Part shown: positions 60,632 to 64,000 of the stretch, piece by piece
Position numbering within the stretch: position 1 is the stretch's first letter
Layout of the letters: the number at the start of each line of letters is the position of its first letter
Assembly: GCA_001692895.1 (NCBI GenBank)
Contig: KV748192.1
Coordinates: 2,476,688 to 2,540,687, forward strand
Origin: Cenococcum geophilum 1.58
Taxonomy: Eukaryota > Ascomycota > Dothideomycetes > Gloniales > Gloniaceae
Direction of reading: 5' to 3'
DNA: 64,000 nt
The notes under the pieces: model-generated
What the model was told of the DNA's origin: nothing
The model's input: the letters and a program-made list of their open reading frames with translations, nothing else
The model's database searches: none
Made by a program: the position numbers and the translations under genes

Positions 60632-60978
60632 AGTTACCCACTTATAAATCTTTAGGCATTTAAGGCCCTTAAATTATATAAAAGTAGTTAAGTCTTTTAA
60701 CTAAGCGTATACTTATTATAAAAGTCTTAAATTATCTAATATATATCGCAAGGCTTCCTTAGGGTGGCTATAATATTAAAAGATATAAGCTCTACAACCC
60801 ACTTCCAATACTCTAATTCAATAGAGGAGATATATAAATAGATTTAAGGGCTATAGCGTGCGTTAAATAAGGTAGTAGGAAGACAAGCTATACATTATTC
60901 TGTTTATGCTCTAATAGGAACTCTACTATACAGCGGCTCGTATAGCCGTTAATAAGGAGCAATTAAGCATTATGTCGA

Positions 60979-61205
60979 CCTGAATCGGAGTTCCTTACCA
61001 CCATCGTAATACTGTCTGACGACCTAGATCGTCTATACGAACTATGTCTTAGTTGTCTCTCAACTTATGACTAAATGTCTCATCGAATGTCTCATTACCT
61101 ATTTTCTATTACCTATTTTGACTCAGTTGTCTAGACCTACCTGATATATATAAAGAGCTTTTAGAGCCCTCATTAATAGACAGAGTTCTCATTCTTGATT
61201 GTCCG
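60979..61205 (+). repeat. LTR-like dispersed repeat, direct copy
   Basis: Partner of the inverted copy at 44965-45180 (shared AATCGGA..TCCTTA start, ACTATGTCTTA, AATGTCTCAT..ATTACCTATT, GAGC.TTAGAGCC). A TATATATAAAGAGC box at about 61145-61158 looks like a promoter TATA element inside an LTR. Confidence 0.55.
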
Positions 61206-61664
61206 TTCAACACATTATCACTAAGAAGTTTAGTTTTAGGTAAAAAGATATATAAATATAATATACTTAGCTATTTAGCGGTTCTTTAAAGTTGAATATA
61301 TTTAATTAAATACCTTATTTTAGTAGAACTATATTAGTAATACTTTCCTTTTAAAGATCATAAAAGATTAAATTAATTAGCTAAGAGCAGATATTATATT
61401 TATAATAGATATAAAATCTTCTTTTTAAAAGTATCTCTTATAGCAATTAAGTTTATATATACGAAGGGTCTAATTTATGAGCCATGATTGGTCCCACGAT
61501 AGGGCTAGAATTAGAGCTCTACGAACACCACAGTCTCGAAACCTGCTCTATCGACTAGGTTGACTAGCTCTGTCTTCAGTGCGAGCTTGCTTTGCAATGG
61601 AACTCTAACTTTAACTTAATCTAATTCTACCACTAACTTCCAAGTCTCAATTCCCATAACCTCT

Positions 61665-62801
61665 CTAACCCTCACTTCTGCACCTCCCCAACAACCATCC
61701 CATCCCCTCCACCGTATCCCTCACAAATTTTCTGCTGACATCCCAGTCCGACAAGAAACCCCAAAAGCCATGGGAAACCCCAGGATACACATACCGTTTC
61801 GTCTTGACCTCCGCCTTCTCTCTCAGCACCTGCCCATACACTAGCCTCTCATGCCTTGGCGGATCTAGCCCGCACACCTGGAACATAGTCAGCGGCAGGC
61901 CCTTGAAAGCGTTCTTCTCCTTATCCGCGCCTGCGGGCAGCACGTTGAAGAGCGTCGAGTTGATGTTGGGCTTGTAGTTCTCCATAGAGGTGCCGATGGT
62001 CTCTTGGCCGAGGATCGGCGCGTCATAGTTCTGCTCGTAGCTGGCGATGAGCGGGGCGAAGCGGGCGGGGATGGCACGGAAATTCGTTATTAGGGGAATT
62101 AGAAGGAGATTCCCGGTGAGAGGGGGCGAGAGAAGCAGGTCCCGTGCGAGCAGGCCGATGGCAGCGGACATGTTGCCGCCGGCGGAAGTGCCGCCGACGA
62201 CGAAGCCAACGGAGGGGTTGGCAGAGATGGAGGAGGCATTAGATGCAGCCTAGAGGAGTTAGTTAGGGATGGGCTTAAGAAAGAAAGGGAGAATAAGGAT
62301 TGCTGGATTAAGACTGCCCGCGAACTCGAGGCAGGACTTCAATCTTGCATATCGCTCTCAAAAAAAAAAAAAAAATTTTTCAACATACCCACTAAACCGC
62401 ATCCCACGCATCCTCCACCGGCACTGGAAACGGGTTCTCCGGCGCTTTCCTATACTTAACACTAACCACCACACAGCCGTACTCCTTCGCAAACAGTCTA
62501 CAATTCGTCTCCTCGAGCTCCAGCGTCCCGATGTAGAAACCCCACTATGCAGCATAACTACTAGCAGCCGCTCGCTCTCCTTCCTGCCTCCTGCATCGGC
62601 GGCTTCGGGCGAGTACACACGAGCCCGGATATGGCTCCCGTCCCGCATGGGGACGCTGAGGTCCCGCTCGGTTACGCCGGCTGAGTCGGCGACCCCGAGC
62701 GCATCTTTGGGCATCGCACACCGTGCGGTGAGGGTTGCACGTATGCTCTGGATATCTGGCGCGGCGACGGCAGGTGTTGGGGCTTTGGTCATGGCTTGCA
62801 A
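61665..62801 (-). pseudogene. Alpha/beta hydrolase (HSL/lipase-esterase type), broken
   Basis: Exons 62389-62801 and 61665-62249 with a 139-nt intron (GTATGT...CTAG) containing an A-run and T-run. Exon 2 is intact and has the nucleophile motif GGTSAGGN, the acid in CGLDPPRHE and the His in GVSHGFW, so the Ser-Asp-His triad is present. Exon 1 is damaged. At about 62540-62544 one base is missing, so the HGGGF oxyanion-hole motif reads H-S-G and then shifts frame; the correct continuation GFYIGTLELEETN and VVVSVKYRKAPENPFP lies in another frame. The final exon-1 segment WDAV-stop-W has TAG (62392-62394) where CAG is expected. Family: hormone-sensitive-lipase-like carboxylesterases (abhydrolase_3). 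It lies just right of the RIP-mutated island. As read it cannot make an active enzyme; a sequencing error at the G-run would not explain the stop. Confidence 0.8.
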
Positions 62802-64000
62802 AGTGGTGGGTTAGTGGTTAGGGGAGAGCGTGACCTCTGCAAATTCTGGGTTTCCTTGGGGAGCGGCCATTGTGGGTAGATAGTAGAAGTGAGAATTTTA
62901 TGGAGAGGTAGAGCAGGGAAGGAAAGCTTAGGGTTGACATGGCGGGGTCAGAGATCGGAATTGGAGTATGGAGATTGATTAGAGGGGATTGAGAGAAACA
63001 CAGTAGAAATAGGCTTTATTCCCTCATCTGTCTGAGCTTTTACATCCGACGCTCAGTTCACCGACCAGTGCGTCGCAGCTTTATAATCAAATGGTCCCCA
63101 TGACCAGAGCCTCTTCAAGTGCCGAACTTAGGAAGCTTCCCACGGCCGTATTGGTGTTTAAATGGTGCCTAGGTTCATTCTGCATGCGGTGGTGTCGAGC
63201 GGGGGTTGCTAGATGAGTTAGTGGGGCCTTCGGGGTAGTGCGGGAGACGACGACTTGAGCAAGGGGGGAGGCACTGCTGCATCCTTGCCTGTACTAGCTG
63301 ACTTTCCCGGCCGTCATAAAAATATACGAGTAGGGATTATAGTCGCTTAAGCAATGGCTGCCGCGATAATTAAAAGATGGGAGTGGTTTTTTGTGTTTGT
63401 TGTTCTGCATGGCTAAGTCTGCACTAGTGGGTAAGCAGGGGGGTTTTCGAAGCTCAAATAAGCAGAAGCATAGGCATAGGCATAGGCATAAGCGGCAACA
63501 GGGGCAGCAAACTAGTAAGCTAGGCTGGTAGAAACCCAGAATGACGCCAGCCATAAAGGTCGTCCGTACTGTTTAGGCGCGTGCTTTTCCGATTGAAGTA
63601 ACACAACGGTGCTGACATATATCTTATATTTGGTGCTCACATCTTGCCTGATCGAATTAAAGAAAGGGACACGGGGCGATTTCAAAACAACGTTTTGATA
63701 TGAAAGAATGTTCGATAAGCACTAGTTAATTCGCGCCAATTATTTGGACTAAACAAGTAGTTTATACGCGCGATTGGACGATATCAGCTGCGAGCAGGTC
63801 TATGGTTGCCGTGAACTGCAAACCCCTTTAAGAGATCAGTAGCTATCCAAGAATAGAAATTGTAGGTATAAGTGAAGAAGTGTTGTGTAGTTCTTCCGAT
63901 TCACTTACCCAAGCATCATTTGGCTCACTAGACCGGACTGAAGTGTATGAGAACCCCTTTCAAAGATCAGTAGATATCCAAAGCTAGCAGTCTTTGTGGC
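62802..64000. other. Right-end intergenic region with short repeats
   Basis: No gene recognised. Contains a hexanucleotide microsatellite (ATAGGC)n at about 63470-63490 and a 30-bp direct repeat pair described separately. Confidence 0.4.
63821..63981 (+). repeat. 30-bp direct repeat pair
   Basis: AACCCCTTTAAGAGATCAGT with continuation AGCTATCCAA at 63821-63850 recurs as AACCCCTTTCAAAGATCAGT with AGATATCCAA at 63952-63981, 27 of 30 bases identical, 131 bp apart. The second copy is close to the window edge, so the array may continue. Confidence 0.7.

Larger units (their letters stand above)
60455..61664. other. Right border of the AT-rich island
   Basis: No gene. After the hAT target duplication come the right copy of the MITE-like repeat (60533-60631), unassigned AT-rich sequence, and the LTR-like repeat (about 60979-61205). 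Composition returns to gene-like at about 61600. Confidence 0.5.

Overview
The window is from a filamentous ascomycete (Pezizomycotina). It has short 46-163 nt introns with GTATGT/GTAAGT-type donors and CTAAC/CTGAC branch points. Its genes are typical of that group (Zn(II)2Cys6 factor, Kip2/KipA-type kinesin, F-BAR/DEP/RhoGAP, ULD/polyproline protein). Dead transposons carry TAG/TAA where CAG/CAA is expected, the CpA-to-TpA signature of repeat-induced point mutation (RIP). I see no CRISPR array, rRNA or convincing tRNA. All splice sites were read by eye, and in every multi-exon model given the summed exon length is a multiple of three.

Layout. 1-1.3 kb: tail of a dead piggyBac-type transposase. 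2.5-5.8: NCLX-type cation/Ca2+ exchanger. 7.9-10.5: polyproline/coiled-coil/ubiquitin-like-domain protein ending in a CaaX box. 12.0-12.9: secreted CAP/PR-1-like protein. 13.5-15.4 (-): Golgi-type glycosyltransferase with an HVRRGD motif. 16.4-19.4 (-): kinesin. 22.1-25.0 (-): UTP13. 25.2-27.6: five-exon gene of unknown function with hydrophobic segments. 29.7-32.4: C6 zinc transcription factor. 33.4-34.4 (-): proteasome beta4 (PRE1). 34.7-36.5: RRP9. 36.8-38.4 (-): geranylgeranyltransferase-I beta (CDC43). 38.9-41.7: F-BAR/DEP/RhoGAP. Three pairs are divergent with short shared promoters: UTP13/unknown gene, PRE1/RRP9, CDC43/RhoGAP. UTP13 and RRP9 both serve the U3 snoRNP/SSU processome.

42.5-61.6 kb is an AT-rich, gene-free transposon island. 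It holds a ~10.2 kb degenerate Helitron with recognisable Rep and PIF1-helicase remains. Next to it in the same orientation lie a ~2.4 kb internally deleted derivative and a ~138 bp 5' fragment. Then come a composite GC-richer satellite (55.9-57.4 kb) and a complete but dead 3,004 bp hAT element with TIRs and an 8-bp target duplication. Two further dispersed repeat families also have a copy at each side (a ~95 bp MITE-like repeat and a ~220 bp LTR-like repeat). To the right lies an alpha/beta-hydrolase pseudogene carrying a frameshift and a CAG-to-TAG stop.

The points most worth a second look are: the Helitron family with asymmetric inverted ends and its deleted derivative; a PRE1 start codon that appears to be split by an intron; the CaaX-tailed ULD protein with 40 consecutive prolines; a RhoGAP apparently lacking its arginine finger; and possible RIP leakage into the hydrolase.
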